From CADEED01 sp963839685 (GTDB taxonomy: Bacteria; Pseudomonadota; Gammaproteobacteria; Steroidobacterales; Steroidobacteraceae): DNA of 64,000 nt. A program made the translations under genes and the position numbers. How positions within the stretch are numbered: the stretch's first letter is position 1; each line of letters starts with the position of its first letter. A model generated the notes under the pieces. The model was not told the origin of the DNA and did not search any database. It saw only the letters and a program-made list of their open reading frames with translations. The stretch lies in NCBI GenBank assembly GCA_963839685.1, contig CAWIVS010000015.1:1-64000 (forward strand). The letters are read 5' to 3'. Positions 63,101 through 64,000 of the stretch are shown piece by piece.

Positions 63101-63916
63101 GTGATGACCAGACCCGCACGACATTTCCTGCTCGCGTCCGATTTTGACCAGACGCTGAGCTTCAACGACTCGGGCTACGAGCTCAGCGACTTGCTAGGTG
63201 TCACCGGCTTCGAGCACAAGGTGGCCGGGCTCGCGCACAGCCACCTGGTGCAGCAGGGTGGTGAACTCGCCTATCTGATTCGCCACGATCCGGAATTCCG
63301 CGGCGTGCGGCGGGAGCACCTCGTCGAAGCGGGGCGCCGCGTTCGCCTGAAGGGTGGGCTGCGCTCCTTCGTGGAGTTCCTGGAACGCGGCGTCGACGGC
63401 AACCAGTTCGCGTTCTACGTGGTGTCGGCCGCGCCGCGCGAAGTGGTGGTGTCGGCGCTCGACGGCATCGTGCCGCCCGAACACATCTACGGCACCGAGT
63501 TCGACTTCGACCCGCATTCCGGCGAAGTGCGCTCGATCAACCGCGTGCGCGCCGGCTACGGCAAGGTGGCGGTACTCGAAGAGCTCGGGCAACGCCTCGG
63601 CATCACGCCGGATCGCATGATCTACGTGGGCGACGGCAGCTCCGACATCCACGTGATGTTGCACGTCAACAATGGCGACGGCTTCACGATCGCGGTATCC
63701 GAGAATCGTCAGCTTGCGCGCATCGCGCGCAGCACCGTGCTCAGCGATCACGCCGGCAGCGTGTTGGTGCCGGTGCTCGACCAGGTGCTGGGATTACGCG
63801 GCCCCGAAATCCGCGCGCACCTGGAGTCGACCGGTCTCATGCTCGACGAGTGGCAACGCGCGCGTACCGATCGCGTACAGATCCGCGAACTCGTGCCGCT
63901 TGCGGTGGCTGGATGA
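63101..63916 (+). CDS. HAD-superfamily phosphatase (phosphoserine phosphatase-like, IB type)
   Basis: The 271-residue protein begins with GTG followed directly by ATG. It is a HAD-IB hydrolase: LLASDFDQTLSFND gives the DxDxT nucleophile motif, YVVSAAPREV motif II (Ser), YGKVAVLEELG motif III (Lys), and YVGDGSSDIHVML motif IV (GDGxxD). A PSP-like or pyridoxal/other small-molecule phosphatase role is likely, but the substrate is not determined. The preceding 217 bp (62884-63100) contain nothing I can call. Confidence 0.85.
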   Translation: MMTRPARHFLLASDFDQTLSFNDSGYELSDLLGVTGFEHKVAGLAHSHLVQQGGELAYLIRHDPEFRGVRREHLVEAGRRVRLKGGLRSFVEFLERGVDGNQFAFYVVSAAPREVVVSALDGIVPPEHIYGTEFDFDPHSGEVRSINRVRAGYGKVAVLEELGQRLGITPDRMIYVGDGSSDIHVMLHVNNGDGFTIAVSENRQLARIARSTVLSDHAGSVLVPVLDQVLGLRGPEIRAHLESTGLMLDEWQRARTDRVQIRELVPLAVAG

Positions 63917-63925
63917 CGCCGCGCC

Positions 63926-64000
63926 ATGACTGACATCCTGGGTTGGGTCGCGACCACGCTGTTCGTCGGCTCGTATTTCTTCAGGCGCCCGGCATTGCTG
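63926..64000 (+). CDS. Hypothetical membrane protein, N-terminal fragment (cut by window edge)
   Basis: ATG 63926, 9 bp after the phosphatase stop, opens a frame to the window end. It encodes TDILGWVATTLFVGSYFF and then FRRPALL, the start of a hydrophobic helix followed by basic residues. Only 25 residues are visible. It may be a small inner-membrane protein of the YgjV/CBU_0592 kind, but that is a guess. Confidence 0.5.
   Translation, partial: MTDILGWVATTLFVGSYFFRRPALL

Overview
The window is high-GC gammaproteobacterial chromosome, probably from a Xanthomonadales/Steroidobacter-like lineage. The plsY-birA-coaX-SPOR order points to Gammaproteobacteria. The sugar genes resemble those of Xanthomonas and Caulobacter, oligotrophs that feed through many TonB-dependent receptors (TBDRs). 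No tRNA gene, CRISPR array, prophage or complete IS element was seen.

Region 1 (1-25384, + strand) holds three related modules. Each starts with a TBDR of about 1000 residues. Two of the three run TBDR - hairpin terminator - SapC - HxD...H cupin (JmjC-like) - FAD-dependent halogenase (modules A and C). Module B runs TBDR - terminator - halogenase - two tandem DUF6445 proteins that carry a 2-oxoglutarate/Fe(II) oxygenase-like triad. Module A continues with a second halogenase, a DUF1479 protein, a Gfo/Idh oxidoreductase, a sugar isomerase, an alpha/beta hydrolase and two more 2OG-Fe(II) oxygenase-like proteins. It ends in a halogenase relic and a 5S rRNA relic with its terminator. The TBDRs of B and C share a promoter, a leader start and an upstream TGGTAGCGCT-type operator. 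This receptor-linked halogenase/oxygenase array, whose native chemistry is unknown, is the best candidate for an undescribed system.

Region 2 (25413-46823) is a glucuronoxylan utilisation locus. A minus-strand operon encodes a sugar/H+ symporter and the complete oxidative (Weimberg) xylose pathway in the order X-A-B-C-D, then fructuronate reductase and a Dabb protein. A LacI regulator, a GH67 alpha-glucuronidase and a CE15 glucuronoyl esterase follow. ManD, UxaC, a hexuronate transporter, KdgK and KDPG aldolase complete the route from glucuronate to pyruvate and glyceraldehyde-3-phosphate. Xyl-box-like operators near the xylose operon and upstream of both TBDRs suggest that regions 1 and 2 belong to one regulon.

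Region 3 (47435-64000) starts with a GGDEF-EAL protein and a 100-bp palindromic repeat. A likely nucleic-acid scavenging group follows: a phosphatase-nuclease fusion, a second secreted nuclease-like protein, a TBDR, thymidine kinase and a NupC-type transporter. Housekeeping genes come last: a 2OG oxygenase, CtlX, plsY, birA, coaX, a SPOR protein and a HAD phosphatase.

Twelve single-base frameshifts fall in seven genes, including birA and coaX, which are normally essential. Eleven look like one extra base and several lie in G or C runs. Most are therefore probably sequence errors, and I describe these genes as intact genes with indels.
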